Of a DNA stretch of 64,000 bases, positions 50,027-63,000 are shown piece after piece. Position numbers and translations under genes: made by a program. The notes under the pieces are model-generated. The model did no database searches, was not told the DNA's origin, and saw nothing but the letters and a program-made list of their open reading frames with translations. The number at the start of each line of letters is the position of its first letter. Positions within the stretch are counted from its first letter, which is position 1. Origin of the DNA: Micromussa lordhowensis (Eukaryota; Cnidaria; Anthozoa; Scleractinia; Lobophylliidae); assembly GCA_964020085.1 (NCBI GenBank), contig OZ026600.1, forward strand, positions 32,730,820-32,794,819, written 5' to 3'.

Positions 50027-53000
50027 GACCTTTCGAACAAACCGGGCCGGATCTCCAAAGTGGGGGATATAACAATTCAAAAGAATGTCAGTTTTTTTCC
50101 TTCCACTTTCTTATCTTCCTCATCCCAGTTTCGTGCTACTTATGTTTTTGTTTGGAGTGATTTTAAGGCCTTTAGGAGTCATGAAATCAAAGGGTGAAGC
50201 TCACTTGGTGTATTTTCATAAATTAGTTATAATCAGTACTGTAATAATTATAACATGCAATTTACCTGTAGCATCATGACATCCTTATCAAACATGTCTG
50301 CCCGACATCTCACATTCAAATAATTAAACACCTGAAAAAACAAGCATAATAACGAGGAAAATGAGTACTTCAAATTCTATAGAGCTAAGTTTAGGCCCTG
50401 CTTTGAAGGCGAACGCTGTGTCTTAAGTTTTCAATTTTGAATTGGGGTTTCCAATTTGGCGATTTCAACTCAACTTGTCAATAATCGACAATAACCTCTC
50501 ACAGTCCGTTGATTCAGTCGAATATAACACGATAGACCACTTTGTTGACACCAAAGTGGTATTATTTCAATTTGTATGGGGGAAAAAGAGAACCAGAACT
50601 TTTCAAAGTTAAAACAGATCTTGACAACTTACACGAACAAATTTGAATCGACAGTTACATAGTTGCAACGACCAAACTGTAAATCAACATTAAAATACTG
50701 TGCTGCAGCATTGCCGTAAAGGGAACATCCAATTAGAATGTAACAAGGTCCCTTCACACTACACCATAGAAATTTGAAAACGCTGCTTTATTCCTACGGT
50801 TGGGCCTCGCATCCGCACTAGTCAGTCACGAGAACGAAGCTTTTGGAAAACCTTCTTAAAACCGAAGGAATTCGAAAAAACGTTTTGAACAACCTTTTGA
50901 AAATGGAGCTTTTCGAAAATGATAACGTAACGACAATAACCATGTGATTTCCCTGCCCGAGTTCTCCTCAAACACAAATCCAAAATAGCCGGTAATTGTT
51001 GTTGTTGTTAAAAATTTCTACGGCGGAGTGTGGGCGCAGCCTAAGACACAGGTACATGTACGTACCTGATTAATCACAGAGTAACCGTTCCTCCGCCACA
51101 TTCCAGCTTGAACTTGGGCGACCATGACCAAGGTGCGAAGCGGGTACTCCATTAAGAACAACTTCAGTCGGTCATCCTACAAAACGCGTACACAGCGCCA
51201 TCAATAAATATCGACAATAAGGAAGTACGTACACAAACATGATTCCGGCGTTCTTTGTTCAGGACTAGAGTGCCAGAGGACGGAGCCCATTGACAGAACC
51301 AACTATTAGCGTAACTGTTACATTGTGTCAAGGCAAACTTGGAGATGGCTGTGAGGGAAAGTGAGAGACTGGCGCTAAAATTGCTAAAAAGCCTGCAGAA
51401 AGAGACTTCTACCAGCCCAAATGGAAAACACATTTTAGAGGCTTCAGGCCTTAATTATGCCATATTTTAAAGCATCACACATAACACATAACAGTCTGGT
51501 AAAGCAGAGTTTGGGAACATTAAGGGTGCCTTGGAGCTTGCTCCAAGGCTAACATTAAGGATAAAGAAATGACACTGCATACATGTAAGATTATTGGACA
51601 CAGGACTGCCTTCTCAGACATGTGAAGGTCTTGGTAAGTTGGAATGTTACCTACGGCGTAATTTAAACAACTGAAACTAAAATAGTTAATTTTACCCGAG
51701 TTTCAAATCCAAAGAGATCCCAGAAGGACAGTTGAAACTTGTCGCAGAACAGAAGAAGACCTGAAAGGGAGAATGTTACACAAAGTTCCTCAAAAGATTT
51801 ACAACGTTTTACATATAAGATAATTATCGTATGGATAACACCATTCTTGAATGTGATTGGTTCTTACCCACGTGTTATTTATTTGACAATGCATTGCACA
51901 ACAGCGATTGTGCAATAGAGCGCCTTTACTGTTATTAAGCATTGTCTATCGGAGGATGATCCTTCTTCGAGACCTTTGATTATATCGAATTTCCTGAATC
52001 TCGATCGTAAATAAATTCTTACAGAAAATCAAAATTTATTTAGGCAAAGTAACTGATAGAGATCTGAATTCTGGTGATGGTGGAAAGCATAAAAGGATAA
52101 CGTTAAATATTGATGGATGTGTCCCTTGAAAACCATTAAATACATGTATGGAGAACTTTGCTTGAAGCTGAATGTATGGTCACGATAACCGGGGGTGGGG
52201 TGGTGGTGGTTATAAACGGCATTTGACAGTGTCCTCTTTGAAGAAATGGCATTCATCCTTATTCAATATTTTTAATCGGGTAAATTTCGAAATTTGGAAT
52301 GCTAACAATGACGTCATCAAATCCATACCTGCGAGGAATCTTGAGACCGGCAAATGAACAGAGATGGGTGCAGACGACACATCATACTTAAACAACCTCA
52401 AAGAACGCCCAGACACTGAAAACGAAAACCAAAACAGCTCTTCATTAGCCAAAAAATAATAATTGCTATGATCCACAAAACTGAAAAACATACTTCACAG
52501 AATTTCAACCTCACAATCTATACGTGGAATCAGAATATCCAATACAGAGCTCGTCGCAGGTAACTTTGCAATTCGTTTGCAAAGTCTGAAGTTATTGCCT
52601 TTCGTAAGCATTGGTTCGTCAGATTGTCCGTGTCCATTCTGACCGACCAAAGCGATTACTTTGGCTTTGCCACGCTTCTGGTTTTACGAAACTCAATGGC
52701 CAATTCCCTCTGTCACGTGCCTGCAGGCAATCATGGAAATCAAAACCAAATATCCAGTCACAACGGCCATAACTCCCTGACAGGCACGTCTCATAGCATA
52801 GAGGGAACTGGCCATTGAAAACCAGTCCATACTACACGAATCTCTCTAAAACTGCTTCATTAGAATCTCAGTTCGGATCGAATAGAAAGAGAATAGAAAT
52901 GAAGATGAAAGATGATGATAAAGGACGTTCAAAAGAAGACGTTCAAATGTTGTTGTTTATAGTGGTCAATGCTCTTAGCTACACCTACAACCTTGGTCAC

Positions 53001-53977
53001 AAGGTTTGGAAATTTCATTTATACGCATTTTGCCCCTCCCCACCCCTGTGCAATGTTGACAAAACACTTTGATCTAATGCAAGTTTGCATTTGACTATTT
53101 TCCAACATTGAATGGGGGAATGGGGGTGCTGGCACTTATTCAATAGGTATTACGGTTATGAGTTCATGTTTTTGCCATTTTCCAACACAATTTGTGCACG
53201 GTTGTAGCTAGTTCACAGGCATGCCACTTAAACTGAAAGAAACAAAGATATCAACTAAACATAATGGGCTTAAAAATCCCAACTGGTGGGACGCAAGACC
53301 AGTTGGCTATTTACAAGCATGACCCAGGAGTTGAACTAGGATCTACCGAGAAACAACTCCAGCTAAGTGATCAGAGCGGGACGTAAACCCGTGACCACCA
53401 GATTTCAAGTCCAGCGCCCTAAGCACTCGGCCACGCTGCCTCCACGATGAAGATGAAGATGAAATCTCTGAGATGACCTCAGTAGCTCACCTTGCAAGGT
53501 TTTCATAACAACTTCCTCTTGCTTTTTCCTTGCTTCAAGAAGTGTTTTGATAGATTCAAGGATGGCTGTTCTGAAGATCAGTACCTGTAGTGCAATGATA
53601 CATTAACATTAACACTAACATCAACTTGACCTTTGTTTAGTCACGGTAAAATCATCATCAGCAAAGCTCAGTCAGAACAAATCCACTCTGTTCTTGCAAG
53701 AGATTTGTCTAACCTTACAGTTGTATTAATACTAAAGTGGAACCTCGGTATAGCGAACGGTATTCTTCGCTCCAGTAATAGTAAATAGATGGAAAAGAAC
53801 CTCGATATAACGAAACCTAGTTATAGCGAACTCGTTTCACCAGTCCCCTGTGGTCTTTCGTGATATCGAGGTTCCACTGTACAGTGTAGTTGTACAATAT
53901 CAAGAAGACTGACTACCAATTAAGAAATAGAAAACATGTGCCGTGTTTCTATCGAGTTATAGAAACACGAGTGAAAG

Positions 53978-54008
<31 letters not shown>

Positions 54009-57000
54009 GAGCCGCAGTTTCCACAGCTTTTTCGAGTTCTCCCAAACTTTCATTCGTGTTTCTATAACTCGGTAGGAACACGGAGAACATGTTTTCTATT
54101 TCTTTTAGAAAATACCGCAACGAAGAAAAAGAAAAACAACTTGTTTTCTTCGATCATCAAAATGTAAATTCTCTTTGTTCGCGCCATCATTACGTCAACA
54201 GCTCGTGCTAGTTCTGTGTTTCTATCGAGTCATAGAAACACGGTTTTTAACCAATCAGCGTGCGTATTTGCTTTGGGTTATTTTCTAACATTATTTAAAA
54301 AACCTAGTCGATTCATGCTATAAAATCCGGAGACAAGCTCCGGCCTGATGGGCCACTTAGCTCGTGTGTAGACTTTACCTTACACGAAGCTAAACAAATA
54401 AAATTAAGTTAGACATGCAGTGTTTGACTGACATCTTCCACAGGTCAGATTCTGATTAGAACTGTAACTGTCATTATAACATAGATAGGACCCTGCGCGC
54501 GCTCTGATTGGTCAAAAACCCATGTTTTATCAGAGTATAAAACATCGAAAAAGCTCGTTTTATTGTTTTGCGCGCGTAAAATCTATATCATAAAGCAAAT
54601 GAAGAAGCCTAATCCGTGTATTACACTGTGATAAAACACTCCGGACATTTGAGAACACTCGGGAAATGTAGAAAACACGAGCCGCAGGTGAGTGTTTTCT
54701 ACATTTCTTGAGTGTTCTCAAATGCCAGTTGTGTTTTATCACAGTGTAATACACGGCGCTTCCTCATTTGTTAACTAAAGTTTCTCTAGCATCAGTTGTA
54801 TTACTGGCATACAGTTTACTCACATCACTAAAGCACCAATCATAAACCAGCGCGTACACTGGCATCATTCTAATTTGTAAAGTGAACGCTCCTTCATAGT
54901 CAGGCTCTGTTTCGATATGACGACCTGTTTTACGGGTTATCATGTCCATTCCCTGTGGGAACAAATGTTTATGATAAATTACCTGTAAGCACCACAATGC
55001 ATATAATAAATAAACATTAAAGGAATATGTCACGGTTTGCACATCTTGAAAAGTTCAGCCTAAATTCTTCAAGTTCGTCAATTGTAATCTGTGTTAATCT
55101 TCTCCATCCTTAACCATCCTTGTTCCTTCATGGTTTATTATTATCTCTTTGGTGTTTTTCCATCTTATTAAACTATTATTTTCAGGTTTCCTTCAATTTA
55201 AATGTAATTTTGTACGTACAGTAATTTTCTCCTGCTAGGAAGGCTTTGGGGGGGGGGGGGGAGGGGGTGGCGAGTAGCACATTAAAGGGGCGGGGTTACT
55301 CGTCGGAAATTTTGAATTAAACCTCTTATGGAAACCGATCTGTGCGTGGACCAAGCTTTTTTGACCCCTAAAAAAGACCGTGTTAAAACACAGACAAATG
55401 AAAGTATACAACGAAGAGCATCAAGAATTGCCCTTGGGCAAAAACGACGCGAGATGTCATATATGAAGAAAGATGCGAATTACTGGGCTGGAGCACGCTT
55501 GAGCGTCGAAGAGAATACTTTTCTTTAGTAGAATGTTATAAGACAGTGTTTGAGTTCAACGGGCTAGAATGCCGTGACTATTTTGAGTTCTGTAACAACA
55601 ATACAAGATCCAACAATTTATTTAAAATTCGCATGAAATCTGCAAAAGTGAACGCTTTTAAATATTCTTTTTTCACGAGAACCATTAAGGAATGGAACAA
55701 CTTACCCCACCACCTTTTTGGAAAATGACATTAATATTAACAAATTTAAATTTAATTTGAAAAAATGGATGAATATTACTTAAAGAATGAATTCACTGCT
55801 TCTAATCCTTCTTTAAATATTTTATATTATATTATTTGCATGCTCTTTCTTTTTAGTAGCAAAGTTTTTAATAATTTTATTAGTTGTAAATAGCATTTAA
55901 ATGTAGTTAGGTAGGAGGCCCTGTAATAGGGATAACCTCTGGGTCCTCCGTTTCAGGATTGATTTCTGATTTCTGATTTCTGAATACAGTGACTTTTAAG
56001 GATGGCAAAGACATCATCATCAAATACCTTTTCAAAAGCATCGTCATAAATTAAATACATATTTTTATATTTCTTCCCGTGTAACCCTAAACGAGACCTT
56101 CATGTCTAAATATAAAGACGTTTTGCCCAAAACACCCTAAGTGAGACCAAAATCCGAACATTACACCCCTAAGCGAGGCAACGAGCATCCCAGCTCCTTT
56201 CACATGTGAGTCCCCCCTGGGCTGCTCTCCAGATCATTAGCCTGTGCCCCCCTCATCTCTACGTTCAAAGCCGGTGGATTTCAGGTCCCTTTTGCACGCA
56301 TGCTTGTTATGAAGTTTTGGTCACATGTTTACTTGAATTTTCTCTTGTGCACCCACCTGCATACATTTAAGCAACCCAAAGAACTTGTCCAAAAACTTGA
56401 TGAATTTCCCTCGCAGTTCCTCTGTCCATTCTGCGGGCTTGTGCAGCAGAATATACCTAAAAATATTTACTAACAATTAGTAAGCAATAATAATTCAAAT
56501 AAACCTTGCTGTAAGTATGCCATAAGGTTCATTGTTTACTTACTTGAGGTCTATCATCATGAAATGAGCTCTTCTTAGTTTTTGGGATTGCTTCTGAAAC
56601 TCAAAGGTTCCCTGATCTAAAATAAACAGAAGGAAATGAGGCAGATCAAAAAATAATGAGACCAAGGAGGGTGTTATTTTTGAGACTTGACAGTATAGAG
56701 ACTCTGAGAGCCGGGTATAGATCTAGGATAAACAGTGACCAATTCCCAAAACAACAAGTGCAAAAGGCGCAAGTTTCTGGAGGGGTCCGGAGGCATGCTC
56801 CCCCAGGAAACATTTGAATTTTAACTTTCTTAAGTCCTCTCTCCCGGGTTTCTGACAGAGTAATTCTGAAAAATCTGACCATTTTCATAATAATTATGAT
56901 AGAAGCCAGTATAGATTCGCACCTGATGCCATGCAATGATTTTATTTTGCTTCTTTTTATCAGTCAGGCCCTCTATTGTTCAAAGAAAAGATACCACTAT

Positions 57001-60000
57001 CCACCAAATCAATATTGGCATTTTGTGGATAAGTATTAACAGGACAAACTACAGTGTACATTCTATCCACCTAAAAGTATTTCGTCGAGGGGATAGAGAG
57101 GAAAGTATAAACAAGGCAGTTACTTGGGTTTTGGTGTTGGTTTACCTACTGTTTGACATTGGCTGAGCAGTCTGATTGGTAAGTGACTGGTTTGGTTTTG
57201 GTTTTACGATACTCAATTAAAAACCGCTCTTCCGTCATCTACCCTTTGAATAACTAAGTGCACAAAGGGTCCACAGTCCAAACGTACCATTTAGAAAAGG
57301 CCGCAGTTGGTCCATAAATGCCAAAAGAATCACTTCTAATACATTATGTTCTAGTATTAACATTCGGGCCTAAAATGAGAACACATACACTGTAAGTATC
57401 AGGCTGTCAGGTTTCAAGTAGGGATATTGTGATTGGCTACCTGCACAGGCGAGATAGCCCCATCTTTCACACTCGGTAGCCAATCACAATGCAGACGGTT
57501 GACCTTGCCCACTGGCAGAGTTAGCCATATAATAAACTCCATTGTCATTTGATGCATTTTTCCTTCCCTTTTCATTGGCCAAGAGCCCACAACGCGACCT
57601 GCAAATGTTCTACTGGACTGCTCATGCGTAAAACCACGTCTAAATGTGTTTTGCTGCAAATAATCTTCAGCTCATACATAACTGCAACCACAATGGCAGA
57701 TTTATTCCCTGACCTGTCATAGAGTGATTAAATTAAGAAACAAACTTGGTGATTGAATGCTGAAACAAAATTATTGAACTCGGTTATCATAATAATTATT
57801 ACATGATTTGTCAGTGTCTTGCAGATGAATTAGTTGACAAAACACAATATTTTGCTCAACCTTGTCCAATAATTGTTAATTATTAATTACCCTCTATAAT
57901 TACCGGTACTATCATGAAAATGACATCTTACTATTGTGGGGACAGTATACAGCTGAACTGATAAAGATGTCACCTGTTGAAAAATAAACAGGAAGTACTT
58001 TAGATGGAAACAAATATTCAAATATATAGTTAAACCATGAAAATGTACCATTTTACACACATTAACATAGCACAAAAAATAATGACCAGTAATATTTAAT
58101 TTATTTTGTCTGCAGACATTACATTATCTGTTCAAAGAAAAAACATCTTTCCAAGTTACAACAAAAATCAGTGAATACTGGACCACTTACATTGTACACC
58201 CCACCATATTTCTGAAGCAAGATGGAGGATGTTGGTATTGTTATCCTTCAAATAATTTCACATAAAGGATGATGCCTTACTGATTAAGCCAAACTGTCAA
58301 ATATCAAATTGAAAATCATTCTGTTCAAAACATTCAACTCTACATGTAGGTCCAATAGCCTGCTTAGCTTGTGGGATTGGTGAGCAAGTGGCTTTTGGCT
58401 GTGGAGGCGCCATTTTATTCTGCTGTGGGCAAAGCCCACGAGCGAATTCATGAGTGGTGAAGTCACGAGTGAACTTGATCATCACCAATCCTCTCGCAGC
58501 TTCACCAATCGTATTCACAGCTTCACCACCAAGACAAAAGAACTTACGCGCAAAATTGCACTAGCTACACAGGCTATAGGTCCCACAGTTTTGGCTTATT
58601 GTGATTTGTTTAGACCAATCAAGTGCTAGGAGAAACATTTGGCTTTGAATCACATGTGCACATTGATCACTACTCACCGATACACTGTGTTCATGATCAT
58701 CCTCGACAAAGTCCTTTTGAATCTGACTGTAGTGCTGTCAATTAAAAATCAAACAACTTCAGTCACCTTACCACATGTGCGACAGAGGCAGCGCGGCCGA
58801 GTGGTCAGCGAGTCAGACTTGCCATCCAGCGGTCCTGGGTTCAAGTTCTGCTCTGACCACTACCTGGAATTGTTTTATGGTAGCCCCGAGTTGAAATCCT
58901 CAGCCATGCTTGTAAATAGCCAGCTGGTTGCCTCCAGCCAGTTGAGATTCTTAACAATGTTACGTTCAATTTGAATTATTTGTTTCAGTTCTTTACTCGG
59001 GCCCACTAGCCTTTGTGCTATACATGTAAACAATGCTGAGGGCAAAAATTATACAACTATTATAGTAGTAGTGAATTTGTTGATATAATTGATGTGCATG
59101 AAGGAAAATTTTAAAGAAAAGAAATTTTGTGCATGTAATACATGTACTTGTGTTGTCTTGAGTTCAATAGCATTAATTTTATTACATCAAATTTCAGGTT
59201 TCTTCCAAATGCCCGCACTACATAAATCATTATTAATAATTATTAATAATATTACTCTACCTTGGTGAAATGAATAGCAAATGCTTTCTTTCCCACAGGA
59301 TCCATCAGCATTCTACAGAAAGAGTGGACAGTGAATGTCTGATCAATCATTCTTTGAGCTTTTTTAGTTTTAAGCTTTTAACATGTTTTAAAAACATAGC
59401 AAGTTACAAAAAGCACAAAATCACACTTGATCTATTTATAATGTACTTACGTGTTCATAAATAACTTGTGGGTATGTGCTCGGGCAACTAATAAAAGTGA
59501 GAACATTACCATTAATCACGTACAGGGTTTTATGATTTTTTTTTTATACATACAATGTATTAAATAAATTATTTAGGTACAGTCGAATGTCGATTATCTG
59601 GACTCATTGGGACTAGATGAAATAGTCCAGATAATCGAGGGTCTGGATAATCGAAAATATGAATATTAATGAAGAACAATGTTACGATGAAACAACAACA
59701 ACAACAATGATATTAAATATTAGGAGAAATGTAGACTCGGAAAAAATCCGAGTCCCAGATGGGATTTGAACCCACGACCCTCCGTGATCTAGTCGGATGC
59801 TCTAACCACTGAGCTACTGGAGACTCTATGGTGAGCAAGGGTCAATTTGTGGGTCTTGACTGGAACCGCATCGCGCGGCTACACAGCCAAGTTTTGACTA
59901 GCACATGTGAAACTCACTAACAGCATCACGCTGTCACATTAAAGCATATCAAGATGCAGCCAACCAACCTCCAAAGTGAGTATGTTACGATGAAACAACA

Positions 60001-63000
60001 ACAACAACAATGATATTAAATATTAGGAGAAATGTAGACTCGGAAAAAATCCGAGTCCCAGATGGGATTTGAACCCACGACCCTCCGTGATCTAGTCGGA
60101 TGCTCTAACCACTGAGCTACTGGAGACTCTATGGTGAGCAAGGGTCAATTTGTGGGCAATTTGTGACAGCGTGATGCTGTTAGTGCTGACTCAAAAATGT
60201 CCAGGATGTTGCAGTCTGGAGTCCTTTAATTATAGAATATGGATTCTTGAGGTTAACTTTAGGTCTGGAGTAATGTACATTGTATACTTGTTACTTTATG
60301 GGTAAATTGTATCAACTACAGGCAAGTTCACCCTTAGCATCAAGAACCGATCAAGCGTACACAGCCGTAACAGGTATGAGCTACAGCCCTTATGGTCAGC
60401 CCTGGTGTCTGAAGAGCACTAGGTCTCCTAAGCCAAACTTCCTTTCATGTAACTTCTTTATAAAGCATGATGGGTTGGCTCCGGTACTTTGGTTGACAGC
60501 TATCACTCTTCTGCTTTTGACTGTATTGTTTACACATGCAATAGAACTGGAATGTTGCATTGTACAGTACCTTTCCACAATGTTGAGTCAGATAAAAGTA
60601 CTCTGCTAAGAAGATCGGAATCATCTTTGGCTATAAGGACAGTGTTACAAAGGATGCGCCTGAGACCATCTAGCAGAACACGAAATATACATTGTCAGTT
60701 ACTGGAATGATGTTCTTATCCTCACCTCTATAGGCTGGGAAACGTAAATAAAAGCCTTATATAACCCATGTAACATAACTGGTTGGGATGCAAGGCCATT
60801 GCAGGTGAAACCTCAAATTTCGCTTGGCTATAACAATTTGTCAGCACCCTTTTGTACAATGTACCATTAGCTAAGTAGTGCTCATCTCCATTTACACTGT
60901 CACATAAGCTTGTCCTCCACTGAACAGACATTTAACAATATTATTGACTGTAAGGTCTATTAAGTGTGACTTGTTGTTATCCTTCTTTATTGCATGTGGT
61001 CCAAATTAACATAATCTGATTGGTGAAATGATTGAATAAAGATTTTGTTGCAAATGAATAATTATACGAAATATCATACATTTGAACTGCAGAGAAAGAT
61101 ATGAAAACATGGATGATCATCGCAGTTATACACAACTTAAGCAGCTGTGAAATTAAACCTGAAAAAAATTCAGGCCTGAATGGGATTCGAACCCTTGGCC
61201 TCTACGATACCGATGCAGTGCTCTACCAATGGTACATGTAGGGCACTGCACCGGTACCACTGGTGCCGGTGGTACCACTGGTAGAGCACTGCACCGGTAT
61301 CGCAGAGGTCATGGGTTACAATCCCGTTCAGGCTTGAATTTTTTCACAGCTGCTTAAGATGTGTATATAACTGAGATGATCATCTATGTTTTCATAAAGA
61401 TTTTGTTTATCTCGACAGTTTGCACTTTTGTCCTGACCTTTGAACGCTGGCCATTTTTAAAGCCTTTTTCATGAAAAATCTTAATAGCCAGGCTGGGTAG
61501 TCCATAATTATGTGTAGAACAGTTGAATTTATTCAATCAGTTTGTTTTTAGTCCATGTTGGTGAAAACAGCAAAAATGTAATCCATTCAATAGTTCTACA
61601 ACTCAACCAAATAAGCTTGATCATCAATGACCAACAGCTTGAAAAAAACACACATTGAGAACATCAATGATTTTTCAAATTTTTCACTGTCAGGTTTTTT
61701 CAAACGTTTCAATAGTATTTCTTTGTTGCTAACAAAAAGGTATGGACATAACAAGAACAAATATTAATTTAACAAACCTGAATAATTTGTGATCTTGTTT
61801 AACCAGCCCAGCATCTGCACAGCGCACATTTGATGAGCGATGACTTTATGGTGCATCACACGGCACTTCAGTGGTTTATGACTAGGCCCTGATGTGCCTT
61901 GCTGTATCAAAGCACAAACATACATTGAGCTGTGAAGTCATCAAGTACATGTACTAAACCGTACCGTTTCACTATACCCCTTGATTAAAACCAGTGTTTT
62001 GATTATCAAGATAATATGATAGCCCCGGGCAGGAATCAAACCCCAACCTATTCGTTCCCAACCCAACAAACCAAGCACTACCAGTACAACAATGTACCTC
62101 CCAAACCAATGACGAAAAAAGGAAAAGGGTCTGAATAGAGTAGCTTTCAGCAGCTGTATTCGCTACTTGCACATGACCCATAATCCCTTGCGTTTTGGGG
62201 GGTAACCAGTAGAAGAAATGTATGGTATCATGACAAAAATTAGTTTCTTTGAGCTCGCAAAACCAGCTACTAATGCTTAAAAATGCACCAGAATTTACCA
62301 AAATCACGATAGGAGAAATTTGTACTAGTTTATAACTAAATGTAGAGAATTTTTTTTTTTTGTCCATACATCGTCTGTAAAATTACAAGATGCAAGGGAT
62401 TATGGGTCATGTGCAAGTAGCGAATTGTGGCAATAATAGTTCACCAGGGTTTTCATTAGCAGTTTCAGCAAGAGGGGAACTGGTTTTCACAGATGGGCAA
62501 AACTTTTGGAAGTTCTGAATTTTTATAAGAAAAATTTCCTCTACATGGTCAAACCAGACGGGCCAAGCCATTTGTGCAGCTACACAGCTACACTGTTTAA
62601 TAATCCTTTTTTATATCTTCTGCTTACCTTGATCAATCTCCTGGAATGTTCACATTCACTATAGCTTCCTGACCTTACAATGGATCTTCCCTAATGAAGA
62701 AAATGAAAGTTTAGGATATATCTGAATAATACAATTCAAAAGGTTTGTTGGATAATCAAGTTGGTAGTACCAAGTTGTATACATGTACAGTACATCTATG
62801 ATGAAATAAAACTAAGGGATAAAAATGTGAATGTGACAGTAAGCGAAACAGTAATGTGACAGTTTATGTGGCATGGGAGCTGAAGAAATGCACAAAAACA
62901 ATTGAAAGGTGTACTCACCATGACACTTGCCTGGTTACATGGGTGAGCACTATAAATTACCCCCCTCCTGTACGAGCTTTGTAGGTACCGGTAGGTACAT

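Noticed and set aside
59758..59822. tRNA-like sequence with good A and B boxes, twice
   Set aside because: Anticodon arm mismatch, no acceptor stem and a repeated SINE-like body.
60280..60609. 109-aa plus-strand open frame
   Set aside because: Its ends and text show no family match or splice structure; it lies in an intron between SINEs.
61972..62367. 131-aa minus-strand open frame
   Set aside because: Runs through the left arm of the 62158-62425 MITE; no similarity to UBR2 or other known text.
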